DNA of 36,115 nucleotides from Ophiocordyceps camponoti-saundersi (nom. inval.) (taxonomy: Eukaryota > Ascomycota > Sordariomycetes > Hypocreales > Ophiocordycipitaceae): NCBI GenBank assembly GCA_003339415.1, contig PDHQ01000324.1, positions 1 through 36,115 on the forward strand, written 5' to 3'. The translations under genes and the position numbers were made by a program. The notes below the pieces were generated by a model. The model made no database searches. It was not told the origin of the DNA and saw only the letters and a list, made by a program, of their open reading frames with translations. This document shows, in pieces, positions 19,862 through 30,814 of this stretch. Position 1 is the stretch's first letter; the number at the start of each line of letters is the position of its first letter.

Positions 19862-22305
19862 ATGGCAGCTACAAATGACATCCCGTTTCTAGAGACTGTG
19901 GCCGGTTGCCCAGTCTGCCTCGATCTTCACGACCAACATCTTGCCCGTCAGCCGCGCAAATATGGGCGCCTTTTCCCCATAACCGCACCATATTCATTCA
20001 CTCTGAAGAGACTTTCAGACCAGCTATCACTCACAGGATGCCACAGCTGCAGATTAATCTCAAAAGCAGCGGAAGGGATAGAAGAAGAATTGGGGCTGAG
20101 GTTCAGGAACGCTATACTGGAATTCGTTGATGATGAGCACCAAAAAGCGCTTAAACTTACTCTCACCGTGCTGCACCCTTGGCATACGACGCCGGGAGAC
20201 TGGGAGATTGCACATTCGAGTCAAGCCATCAAAGTTGAGTTTTATACCGGACCAAGCAAGTTGCTTCCAGACCAGGAGTGGGTATATCGGATCTCCTCGC
20301 CAACCTATGAGCTTTTCCGACACGTAAATATGGGGGAAGAAAATCAAGGTCAGTCCACACTAACTCACTTACGGATATCAAAGGTGATCTGATGAGAACA
20401 GTCCCAAATCCAGCGTCGAGCGATAAATGGAGTAGCCTTCTCCCACGAAAGTCTCGATGTGGTGACACGGGGAGTGACCAGGCATGTAACATCACGCTTG
20501 AAAACATCAACTATTGTCGCTTGAACCACGTCAAATGCAATCGGCAGGAGCCTGACTGGGGTCTTCCCACAAGAGTCCTCGATCTCGGGGATGTAAGCCA
20601 GGAGCCAACCTCCAATGTCAAGCTATACGTGACACAAAAGGAGCAAAAGGAGTACATTTGCCTCAGTCATTGCTGGGGCACCAGTCAAGGCGCGCGACCA
20701 CTGATGACCACAAGTGCAACACTGCGGGATTTTGAAAAGGCCATACCGTACCAAAGCCTCCCGAAAACATTTCAAGACGCAGTTGTTTTCGCACGGAAAC
20801 TGCAGCAGAGGTTCCTGTGGATAGACTCGTTGTGCATTGTTCAAGATGACCTGGACGACTGGGTGAGAGAAGCAGCACAAATGGCAACAATTTACGAAAA
20901 TGCAGTCTTAACCCTGGGAGCGGCATCATCCGCTGAGAGCGGAGGTGGCCTTTTCCGACAGTCGACACCTCACGTTCATCTCGACATTCCACACGAGGCT
21001 TCCCACCCTGCATTTCGTCAGATGCCAAACCAGGCTTTCTTTGAATATGATCAAAAACGAAGAGCTGATCGTCATGCCAGGTCTCCCCTGTTTTCGCGCG
21101 CTTGGGTTTTCCAAGAACGCATACTGTCTCGTCGAAACCTCTTCTTCACCCCGCTTGAGTTGGTATTTGAGTGTCGGGAGACCCATCGAACCGAATCCGG
21201 CTATTCCTGGATAGATTCCAAGATGAAGCATGATTTCGTTGCAATATATGACAGATCATTGTCCGAGGATCTTAAGGTCCAGCTGTGGCATCGTTTGGTG
21301 ACGAACTTTACTCAGCTTTACCTTACCCGGGAAACGGACACGTTGGCCGCCATGGCCGGATGTGCAGCCAAATTTATCATGCGGTCCGAAAATCCAGAGC
21401 CAAACCAGTATCTCGCCGGCCTCTGGAGAGAAACATTCGTCGAGGACATGGCCTGGGAATTGTCGGGCAGAGACCGCCAGTCGCCACGAATAAACCCTGG
21501 CGTCCCGTCGTGGTCTTGGGCCTATAACGACTGGCCAAAGCGTTATCGCCACGAAAGGATCCTGACAAAGCTTTGTCACTTGGAAAATGCATCTTGCACC
21601 TTTCGAGGTTCCTTGGAAAACCAACTTGTGGGTGTTGACTCTGGTTATGCCGTTGTGTCCGGCTACCTTCTGTCAGCTGAAAAGACAAGTCTGGGTGTGG
21701 TCATCGACCGACACCCCCGGCTGGCACATTCACCAGAGCCTGACTACCCTTGGGATGAAGACGGGCCGAATAAAGTCAACGATAACGAGAAGCTTTTCCT
21801 TCTTCCGCTAATTGCATCTCAGGGCAGTGGTGAAGAGGTCAAGATCCACGCCCTAATTCTCCGAGCATGTACCGACCCGAAAGGTTCTTTGACGAGAATT
21901 GGGATATTCCACATCAGTCTCCATCATCTTCGACACCATGAATATATATTCGAAGGCAAAACCATTGCTCTTGATGTATACCGGGGTTTGGTGTCTCATG
22001 GTCAATCTCTTATTGGGGCGGATGGCTTATATTCCCGACCAGAAGGGAGTTTTCAGAAGCCTCTTTTTGCAATATCTGAGCCCGAGAGAGAGGAACACAG
22101 CTTTGAGACCGACGCGCATTACCTGTACAAAAGCGAATACGGCCGTAACCCTGAGCTGGAGTTCGACCAATATTTCGGGCAGGTGCATTTAGATGCAGTG
22201 ACATCACAAATGACAGCTGAGCAAGATAGAATAAACGAATGGATTCGTCGGGATGAGGAAGGAAAAGCCCAGGTCTATAGCAGGTTGCAGATTACTTTAG
22301 TTTAG
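19862..22305 (+). CDS. HET-domain (heterokaryon incompatibility) protein
   Basis: Two exons, 19862-20348 and 20402-22305, give about 796 residues, normal for this family. The N-terminus has a C-P-V-C motif (residues ~16-19) and a G-C-H-S-C motif near 60, common before HET domains. The linker RCGDTGSDQACNI precedes a Cys/His segment (CRLNHVKC). The HET domain begins at about residue 247 (YICLSHCWG), then YQSLPKTFQDAVVFARKL, WIDSLCIVQDDLDDW at about 302, and MATIYENAVLTLGAASSAES, all hallmark blocks. The downstream RAWVFQERILS block is at about 397. C-terminal ~400 residues are the usual variable region, with PSWSWAYND near 535. HET proteins act in the cytoplasm in allorecognition and programmed cell death after hyphal fusion. 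The frame is free of RIP stops, although RIPed repeats lie on both sides, so the gene is likely functional. It diverges from the TPR gene. Confidence 0.9.
20349..20401 (+). other. Predicted 53-bp intron in the HET gene
   Basis: The donor is GTCAGT at 20349, a branch-like CTAAC at 20360-20364, and the acceptor is AACAG ending at 20401. Exon 1 ends one base into a codon and exon 2 resumes in the matching phase (joined codon GTC), linking the N-terminal C-x2-C region to the HET domain. An alternative acceptor at 20383 is also in phase but would make an improbable 35-bp intron. Without splicing, exon 1 would stop at 20392. Confidence 0.7.
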
Positions 22306-22640
22306 TTTCAATATTCTAAACTATAATAGTACACGCGGGCGCTTCGCAACGGGGTATTATAAATAATTAGTCGCGGCGTATTAAGTCGCTTAGCATTAGA
22401 TACTTGACTGCATATCGCTTTAGGCATCGCTGATAAATTAGATAGACTAGTAGGGATTCTTAGCAGCCCGAAAACCGTAATTTTTCGGCCTAGAACTCGG
22501 CGCAAAAGGAGATTGCCAAAGGTGCCGCCCCGTGGTGTGGAGTACATGAACCAAGATGGCATCGGTCCAACATAGACCTGAGAAGAGTATTTATATTTGC
22601 CACGGCACCTATTCCTATTAGACACGACATTACTAAAATT
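22306..22640. other. 3' flank of the HET gene, weakly RIPed relic
   Basis: This is partly RIPed, partly normal DNA. On the minus strand a 105-codon frame (22625 to 22308) contains VGPMPSWFMYSTPRGGTFGN, a segment with coding-like composition between 22480 and 22600, but I recognise no family. It may be an exon remnant of a lost gene. It also carries the transcription end region of the HET gene. Confidence 0.3.
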
Positions 22641-22821
22641 AGTAGTACGTACTAAATTACTAAGATATTTTTTCCGCCCTACGCTACGCTATATAATAGC
22701 AGTATAAAGTCCTAGAAAAAAAAATATTACTCGTAGTCCCTAAATACCTAATTTTCTTAAGCGCGCTTCGCGTTTAATAACCGCTACGAATTACGGAAAA
22801 TAACTATAGTAGCTATACGCT
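22641..22821. other. RIPed AT-rich spacer
   Basis: CA and TG are nearly absent while CG is kept (for example CGCCCTACGCTACG, TTCGCGTTTAATAACCGC). No gene or recognisable element. Confidence 0.4.
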
Positions 22822-23655
22822 AGGCACCGGCATATATATACTAGGCATAGGCATATATAGGCACCGGCATACACAGGCACTAGCATATACTCCGGGCACC
22901 GGCACACACACACAGGCACCGGCACACACACAGGCACCGGCACACATACACAGGCACCGGCACACATACAGGCACCGGCATACACACAGGCACCGGCACA
23001 CATACACAGGCACCGGCACACACATAGGCACCGGCACACATATATAGGCACCGGCATACACACAGGCACCGGCACACACACATAGGCACCGGCACACATA
23101 GGCACCGGCACACATACATAGGCACCGGCACACACATAGGCACCGGCACACACACAGGCACCGGCATACACACAGGCACCGGCACACATACACAGGCACC
23201 GGCACACACAGGCACCGGCACACACACAGGCACCGGCATATACACAGGCACCGGCACATATACACAGGCACCGGCACACACATAGGCACCGGCACATATA
23301 CACAGGCACCGGCATATACTCCGGGCACCGGCACACACACATAGGCACCGGCACACATAGGCACCGGCACACACATAGGCACCGGCACACACACAGGCAC
23401 CGGCACACATACACAGGCACCGGCACATACTCCGGGCACCGGCACATACATATAGGCACCGGCACACACAGGGACCGGCATACACATAGGCACCGGCACA
23501 TATATATAGGCACCAGCATATATATATAGGGCATAGGTATATATATACCGGGCACCGGCATATATAGGCACCAGCATATATATATAGGCACCGGCATATA
23601 TATAAGCACCGGCATATACTCCGGGCACTAGTATATATATATAGGCACCGGTATA
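22822..23655. repeat. GGCACCGGCA minisatellite, largely unmutated part
   Basis: About 50 tandem units, each a GGCACCGGCA core followed by a CA/TA dinucleotide tail of variable length (roughly 14-18 bp per unit). A variant unit with ATACTCCGGGCACC recurs near 22890, 23319, 23430 and 23619. The centre has CACACA tails, while the outer tens of units have TATATA tails and cores changed to GGCACTAG or GGCACCAG. On the minus strand all three frames are open for 270-290 codons, but only because the repeat has no stops. Confidence 0.9.
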
Positions 23656-23974
23656 CGGAGGACGCCTTCAAAAGACTTTGCCCAGCATAAAATAATCCCT
23701 GTCGGAAAGAAGGAATTCCTACACAAATATATAGATAACAGTACATCTAGGCTATAGGCCTGCTATCATAGCGTTAGGGCAGTTGTTCAGGGCCTGGCCC
23801 CTTAATCGGTAGTATATAAAGCGCTGGGATTCGGCAATTTACTACGCTGAGAGAACTACCTATAGTGGCTACGCGTGGGATAGAAGTACCTGCCCTGCAG
23901 ATTTACATGATAAATTGCTTTTTTCTTACAGGGGTCAATTTTGGCCGGGCAAGGTCTTTCGAAAGCGTCCTCCG
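23656..23974. mobile_element. 319-bp MITE with long inverted ends and TA target duplication
   Basis: The left end CGGAGGACGCCTTCAAAAGA (23656) is the reverse complement of the right end at 23955-23974 apart from transitions, and pairing continues to about 50 bp (through TTGCCC(A/G)GC and the CCCCTGT/CCCTGT block). Both sides are flanked by TA (23654-23655 and 23975-23976). Length, inverted ends and TA duplication fit a non-autonomous Tc1/mariner-superfamily element (Fot1/Pogo-like in fungi). The interior has no coding frame. It sits inside the minisatellite, so insertion followed array growth. It is much less RIPed than the DNA to its right. Confidence 0.8.
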
Positions 23975-23976
23975 TA

Positions 23977-24460
23977 TATAGGTACCGGTATATATATAAG
24001 CACCGGCATATATATATAGGCACCGGCATATATATAAGCACCGGTATATATAGGCACCGGCATATATATAAGCACTGGCATATATATAGGCACCGGCATA
24101 TATATACCGGGTATAGGTATATATAAGTATAAGTATATAGAAGTATTAGTATATACTCCGAGCACTAGTATATATATATAAGTACTAGTATATATATATA
24201 GGCACTAGTATATATAAGCACTAGTATATATATAAGCACTAATATATATAAGTACTAGTATATATATAAGCACCGGTATATATATATAAGTATTAGTATA
24301 TATATAAGTATTAGTATATATAAGCACCGGTATATATATATAAGTATTAGTATATATATAAGCACTAATATATATATATAAGTATTAGTATATATATAGG
24401 CACCGGTATATATATAAGTATTAGTATATATAAGTACTAGTATATATATATAGGCACTAA
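23977..24460. repeat. GGCACCGGCA minisatellite, RIPed part
   Basis: Continuation of the array beyond the MITE. Units change step by step from GGCACCGGCATATATA (about 24000-24090), through AGCACCGGTATATATA, to AGTACTAGTATATATATA and AGTATTAGTATATATATA (about 24280-24440). Every change is C to T or G to A in a CpA/TpG setting. Confidence 0.85.
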
Positions 24461-24601
24461 GTAGTATAAGTTAATTTTATAAAAATTATATATAAAAGTA
24501 ATTAATTTTTAGTATATTTTATAACTAAGCTATACTTACGGGAGTATACTTAAATTTAGCTTATAAGACTTCTAAAAAAGGGTTATAAATCCCCTTTTTA
24601 G
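24461..24601. repeat. ~141-bp repeat, copy R1
   Basis: Starts GTAGTATAAGTTAATTTTAT and ends with a small dyad GGGTTATAAATCCCC followed by TTTTTA. Near-identical copies are R2 (24728-24868) and R3 (32502-32644). R1 and R3 are both preceded by a minisatellite-type unit (GCACTA.. GTATATATA), so the junction was copied together. Confidence 0.75.
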
Positions 24602-24727
24602 CAAATATATAGCGATAAAAAATAGCTATAATAAGTATAGTAATAATAACTATAATAAATATATAAAGGTAAAAGATAACTATAATAGGTATATTATTAG
24701 TATAAGCTTTTACCTAAATAGTATATA
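24602..24727. repeat. Satellite spacer between R1 and R2
   Basis: Short run of the AGATAACTATA / AAGTATA satellite type found at length at 31164-32470. No gene. Confidence 0.5.
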
Positions 24728-24868
24728 GTAGTATAAGTTAATTTTATAAAAATTATATATAAAAAGTAATTAAATTTTAGTATATTTTATAACTAAGCTA
24801 TATTTACGAAAGTACGCTTAAATTTAGCTTATAAGACTTATAAGAAAAGGTTATAAATCCCCTTTTTA
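24728..24868. repeat. ~141-bp repeat, copy R2
   Basis: Second copy of R1, 267 bp downstream, same orientation, differing mainly by transitions. Ends with GGTTATAAATCCCC then TTTTTA. Confidence 0.75.
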
Positions 24869-25194
24869 GCGGGTATATAGTAGCGGGAGATAGTTATAGC
24901 GGGTATAATAATAATAACTATAGTTAATATACGGGGGTAGAAGATAACTATAGTAAGTATAGTAATAGGAGATAGCTACGGTAAGTATAAAGGTAGAAGA
25001 TAGCTATAGCGGGTATAGGGGCGAGAGATAATTATAAAAAATAGCTATAATAAGTATATAAGGGCGGGAGATAACTATAAGAAATAGCTATAGCGGGTAT
25101 ATAAAGGCGGGAGATAATTACGAAAAATAACTATAGCGGGTATAATAGTAAGAAATAATTATAAGAGATAGCTATAATAGGTATATAAGGGCGG
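24869..25194. repeat. GCGGGAGATAACTATA satellite, left arm
   Basis: Tandem modules built from G(C/T)GGGAGATAACTATA, AGAGATAGCTATA and GCGGGTATA(TA). Cut at 25194 by Gypsy-2; the same satellite resumes at 31164. Confidence 0.75.
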
Positions 25195-25543
25195 TGTTAC
25201 GGCCTATAAGTACGTTAAGTGAATAATAGTATTAGCACTATAAATAAAGATTCTAAGCTAAGGGGAGAAGAGAGAAAAAGAGGAAAAACTCTCGTAAGCG
25301 GAATCCTAGTAGAATAGATAAGGGCACGTGCTAGTAGGGATAGGAAAGGGCATAGAAATCTGCCTAGAAATCCTAGTAATTTCTAAGTAAGTAAATAGTC
25401 GTATTTCCTAGTAATTTCCCTTAAGGTTTTTCTAGGTAATTTTACGATAAAGATTTCTAAGGTTATATAAGGTTTTATCGGAAATCCTTAGAAATTACCG
25501 TAAAAAATATAGGGAAATCTAAGAGGAAACTTAGCGCGTAATA
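25195..25543 (-). repeat. Left (3') LTR of Gypsy-2
   Basis: Keeps the original TG start (TGTTACGGCC), where the right copy reads TATTATAGCC. It ends AGCGCGTAATA, against AGCGTATAATA in the right copy. Shared landmarks include AGAATAGATAAGGGCACGTG. Differences are almost all transitions. Just inside lies CTACCCCCTAATAAAGG, a purine-rich TTATTAGGGGGTAG on the minus strand, the likely polypurine tract. Confidence 0.9.
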
Positions 25544-25899
25544 CTACCCCCTAATAAAGGTTTTAATATACTTATTAAGATTAGTAATAGCGACTATATA
25601 CTTAAGCTTTAGGGGAAATCGTAATATTATCTTAGTTATTATCCTTATAATTACGATTTATAGCGGCGGCCTTAATCTAATATTAGAGATTAATTAATAA
25701 GCTAGCGGTATTTAAAAAGCGGTAATAGAATTTCTAAAAAGCTATCGGTATATAACGGAAATTCCTAGCTAGATATTATATCTTATTAAAGTTATAGCTA
25801 CGCTACTAAACTTAATACTCTAACCGGCGGCGTTATCTAGTAACGCGAAATATAAGGATTTTATTAACTTCTTACTCTAATATACCGTTAATATTTTTA

Positions 25900-28800
25900 A
25901 GCTTAGCTAAGAGCTTATCTTATCTAAGTAAGGAATCCGTAATAGCTTTTTAAAGATAATTAGCGTAAAATAAGTTTATTATCTAGTAATTACTTAAAAA
26001 GTTAAGGATATAACTATAGCCCTATTCCTTAATAATTATAAAAAGTCTAAACTATTACGCGTTAAGGCGTATAGTTAGTATAGTAATCGTAAAACTTTTA
26101 CGGCTAAGGAATACTTAGTTACTAATTAAGAAATCTACTAGGCGGCGTTTCTTATTAGCTTAGGCCTTCTACTAGCTTTACGCTTTCGTAGCTATAGCTT
26201 AAGCTTACTATTATACTTTTTACGCTTAAGCGATAAGTTTATAGGTAATAGTAATAAGGCTTAAGGCCCTTAAGGTAATTAAAGGGCTAAGGAGCGAAAA
26301 GGGGTTACGTATATCTTTACTAAAAGCGACTATAAGCGGTACTATACTAATTAACGCGTACTATAATAAGTTATATACGAAGTTTAGAGTAGGAAGAAAT
26401 ACGCTTTAATTATCCTATCGCTTACTAGCGTAAAACCGAAGCTTTTAGTTTAGGTACTAGTTAGTTACTTTTACGCTACCTTATATTTAGGGGTAAAGGG
26501 CGCTACCGCGATAGTACTTAATATTAGTTAGCTAGTTAATTTCTTAGAGAAATCTTAAAATAAATAAGCTAGCGTTATTAGTAATCTATATATCTAATAT
26601 ACCTAGGAAATAATAAAGGTATTAGAAATAGCGTTCCGCGAGCACCTTAGCTATATTATTCTTCTTACTAAGTAATATAATAATAATCTTACTTAACTTA
26701 TAAATAAAAGTTTAAATATAGTTATATTTAAAATAGTCCTCTAATATTATTTTCCCGTTATAAGTAATATATTTCTAAATAGAAGTTAAAATAAGTAAGG
26801 GGTATAGTAAACTTAAAGTCTTATCTTATAGTATTTTATTCCTCTAATACTTATAATAGTTATAAATAAACTAGTAAATATCTTACTTTATCTTAAGCTA
26901 ATAATAGTTCTATTAGAGTATTTAAATAATCTTATTCTATCCTTTATAAGCGAAGATAGCTAGCTTATATATATTCCGAATTAAGGCGGTGCGGAGGAAG
27001 AAACGCTACTAGCTATCTTACTTAGGGACGATAAGGAGATTACCGTAAAATCCGAGGTTCTAATTCGCGTTCTCCTCTTAGATTAGTTATATTAACTCTG
27101 CCCCTAATAAGATAAAGTTTTCTACCGGGCGGACTAAGGTAATTATAAGAGATAAGGTCGGAGATTTAAACTTAAGGCTATCCGGGGAAATTATAGCTAA
27201 AATCCTTTCCTCTTTCTTATAAGCTTTTACTATTAGAAGCTTAGCTATTTTTTATAAAAATATATCCGCGGCTATATTTAGCTAGCTAAGCTAATATAAG
27301 AAATAAATATTAAACTAAATAAGGAAATTAAACTATTAAACTTAATAGATAAAGAGTAGCCTTTTTATTATAAAATAAATTAAAGCTTTATAATTTATAA
27401 CTATATCGAATTTTTAGCTAAGTAGCTTTAAGTAGAAATTCTTAAGGCTTTATATAATAATAAGGAGTTTATAATCTTAAATTAAGTAAATATATTTAGC
27501 GGGGTTTATTATCTTCGAGAAAAAGCTTATAAGCTTCTATATTTAATTATTTTACTATTACTAAAATATACTAGCGGTAATATTCTAGGAAGCGTTAGTC
27601 TTAAGGTAGGTTAGGAGTTTTAGGCGGAAAAAGGTAAGTATTAAGGCTTATATAGCTAGCTCCTTTATTTTATTAAAAGCCTCTTTTTATTCTAATCTAA
27701 GCTCGAAGGCGGTATCTTTCTTAAAAAGGCGGTTTAGGGGCTTAGCTATAATATTTATATACTAATAAAAGATCCTAATAAAGTTATAAAATCTTATAAA
27801 TAAGCGGATAGCCTTATAATCTTAAAAGTTTTCGAATTTCTAATCTTAAATCGCTTATACTTTACGGGAGTTTATATTAATTCCTTAGCTTATATATAAT
27901 ATTATATTAAGGTAATCGATTTCTATAATATTAAACTTTAATTTTCGGATATCCCCTTATAAGTTAGCTTAGTATAAGCGCTAGATTATTTCTTAATATT
28001 CCTTTTAGTATTCTACTTCTTCGCTATCTAAGTAAATTAATATATTATTAGCGTATATACTTATATAGCAGTTAAGGAGGTTATAAAGCTAAGCGTTAAT
28101 AAAGTTCTAAAACTAAATAAGCTTTACTTTAAAGCTAAATAAAAAGATAAGCTAGTAAAATATACTAAACTTTATATAGAAAGCTATAAAATATTTAAAG
28201 TTAAGGTTAAGATATAAGCGATAAAATGCTTAAATTATATTAATTTTCGAGAACCGCCTCGCTTCCCGGTAGCTAAACGCTATACTTTCTAGGAAAGGAG
28301 TAGGTAAGATTCGACTTTTTAGGTAATTATTTATCTATTAGTAATTAATATAAAAGCGCCGGGCTATTAAGTATAGCTTTAGCGCGAAAAGAATAAAAGT
28401 AGCGTAAGGACTAGCGTCCGGCTTAATAAACTTAATCTTAAGTAAGTAGTTAATAGTTTCCTTCTCTAGCGGTAAGTATTTTATAGGTATTTTATAAAAA
28501 GGGGGTCCTACTAAGTTTAAGAGCTTTTTAAGTTTTAAAGTAATATTATAGCTAGGTTAGGAACTAGCTAAAATATAAGCTTCCTTTTTACTAAAAAATC
28601 CTTTAAGGTATATAAAAGCTAGAGGAATTATATTATATATATAAGCGATATACTTAAGTTTTTCTCCTTAAGAGAATAGGATTTCCTATCCTATATATAT
28701 ATAGCTAGCTAAGCTTAACTTTATAACTATAATTAAGTTAAAGTTATTTTCTAATTTTACGGGGGTTATAAATATTAATAAGGTTATCGCTTCTTACTAT

Positions 28801-28900
28801 ATTTAGCGGGGGTCTTATTATACTTAATAGATAAGTTACTTTCTTAAAGCTTCCTTATTTATATTATCGGTTTTTAGGTTATTTTAGGTTAGGGTCTAAG
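25900..28900 (-). pseudogene. RIPed pol of Gypsy-2
   Basis: Minus-strand landmarks: an RT box at 28021-28060 reading V-Y-A-N-N-I-L-I-Y, where both catalytic Asp of the expected YADD box have become Asn through TpG to TpA; a following block at about 27600-27830 matching the Gypsy RT thumb/RNase H start (RLFIRFYNFIRIFY, AKPLNRLFKKDTAFEL, EAFNKIKELAI, LKTNAS); and an integrase core at about 26350-26590 (ITNNASLFILRF with the second Asp replaced by Asn, then YYRGSALYPQIQGSVKVTN with the Glu site turned to Lys). Order RT-RH-IN fits Ty3/Gypsy. Loss of every catalytic acid I could check shows it is dead. The limits are approximate. Confidence 0.8.
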
Positions 28901-29049
28901 CTTACTCTTTCTTCCTTATAAGCTAAATAAAGTCGTTTTTTTTCCGCGAACGCTAAAAGATCCGGTACTTACGCTTATCCTAATAGAGAAGATAGTTCCG
29001 GCGCTTAGCGTCCGCTTAAATAGCCGGATTTAGATTTCCGGAAAAAAAG

Positions 29050-30480
29050 GGCTTCTCTAATAATAAGATTAAGAGCGAGTATTTAGCGAGGGCGGGCAGG
29101 TTATCTAGCTAAACTAGTTTCCGGGCCGCGTAATTAAGTAATAGTCTCTTTTTAGCTATCTAAAATAAACTAATAAAAAGGTCCTAAGCGTAGTCGGTTA
29201 CTTAATAAATTTCTTAAGGGAAATATTATCCGTTAATTACTAAAGTAATAATTAGGTACTTACGGACTATATTAGCTTAGTAGCTTTAGAAATCTATAAG
29301 GGGGATAGGATAGATAAGGATAAGTTTAGCACTAAGTCGCTTTATTACTTATTTCGCAAAACGGCGACTAATTAAAAAATAAGTATCTACTCTAATATTA
29401 TATAAAGTAAAAGCACGAAAAGTAATACTATTAACTTAAACTTAACTATTAATAGTAAACAACTCTCCTATTTTCTATCTTATATATAATATTTTTAGGA
29501 TTATTAAGAAGCTTTATAATAGTCTTATTTTTTTCTTAAATTAAAGTTATCTAATTAAATAAAATTAAGCGGGGGTATTTAAACTCTAAAAACTCTCCTT
29601 ATCTTTTATTAGTTAAGGTAGTTCTTAGCTATATAGCCCTTCTTACTATAAGTAAAATAAGTATTATTTTCCTAATAAATTTTCTTTTTATTCTCGCTTA
29701 GGGGCTAGCTTTTTTAAGTTATAATTATAGTCTTTTTCTATATAGTTAGAGTAGTTTTATTAACTTATTAAAATTTCTAAGTAATTTTATAGTAGGTAAA
29801 CTCCTTTTTCTTATAGAATATAATATTTTTTATATACTCGTAAAACTCCTTATATATCGTATATAAGTCCTTAGCTTTCGTAAGAAAGCTTATATTAAAG
29901 TTAGTAAGTAAATAATTTTAAAGCGTATACTTAATACGGGCTAGGGGGATTTAAGTCTTAGCTATAAGGTAATCGAACTTTATAAAAAACTCTTAGATTT
30001 CCTATTAGCTATTTAAGGAGTAATTTAGTTTATAAAGCTAATTTATAGCTTCGGCGAACTTATTTAAGTTTCTATAAGTAAACTCTAAGTATTATATTAT
30101 CTTAGCTAATCTAGAAAAGGGGTATTTTTTTAAATTATATTAAGTTTCTAAAAGTTAGCGGGCCTTTCTTTCTAAGGTATAGAATAAAATACTTATCTTA
30201 TCTTACTTATTACGAAAAGTTATCTTATCGAATCTTATCTTATTTTTTAAGTTCGTAAGGAAAGTATTAAAGTTTTTCTTTTTTCCGGAAAACTTACCTA
30301 TCTCCTTATAGTAAATTTTCGTAAAATTAAAATAGGAGGGGTTCGGCTATCTTACTAGAGTAACTAATATAAAGATATCCTAAATAGCTTTCCTAATTAA
30401 GATAAACGCTTTTTTACTAATCTTAAACGCTATCGATATTTCTTAATAAGTCTTTTCTATATCCGGGTTTTAATTTTTCT
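29050..30480 (-). pseudogene. RIPed gag of Gypsy-2 with all-Tyr zinc knuckle
   Basis: At 29618-29659 the minus strand reads Y-F-T-Y-S-K-K-G-Y-I-A-K-N-Y. The spacing is exactly that of a CX2CX4HX4C nucleocapsid knuckle, with all four zinc ligands replaced by Tyr (TGT/TGC to TAT/TAC, CAC/CAT to TAC/TAT). Upstream sequence is Lys/Glu rich with TAA/TAG stops, as for a capsid part. The ends are rough. Confidence 0.65.
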
Positions 30481-30814
30481 AAATTAACTAACTTTAAAAT
30501 TTTATAATTTATACTTATAATTACGTTATCTCTATACGCTACTCTTATAATATAGTTATATTAATAATACTCTAAGAGAAAGTAGCTATAATCGTAGTTT
30601 AGTTTTTTTTAAAACCCTATTTTATTATAAAATTAGGTATCTTTAAAGTAAGTCTCCTTAATTACTTAAGAGTTTAGTTAAGGGCTTTAAATATATATTT
30701 TAAAGCCGGTTATAATTTAGTCGTATACGAGGTCTTTTCTATCCTTTACGGGGGATATAAAAGTAAAGTATATATTTCTTAATTATTTACTAGCGAAGAG
30801 AGAGCTTAGAATAA

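Noticed and set aside
20392..22305. A separate 637-codon HET gene starting at ATG 20392
   Set aside because: The upstream 176-codon frame has the usual HET-protein N-terminus, and a phase-matching intron joins the two. The ATG at 20392 would fall inside that intron.
22791..23746. Three overlapping minus-strand open frames of 271-288 codons rich in Cys, Val, Pro and Ala
   Set aside because: They are the read-through of the GGCACCGGCA minisatellite in all three frames. The repeat simply lacks stops on that strand, and there is no promoter, domain or unique sequence.
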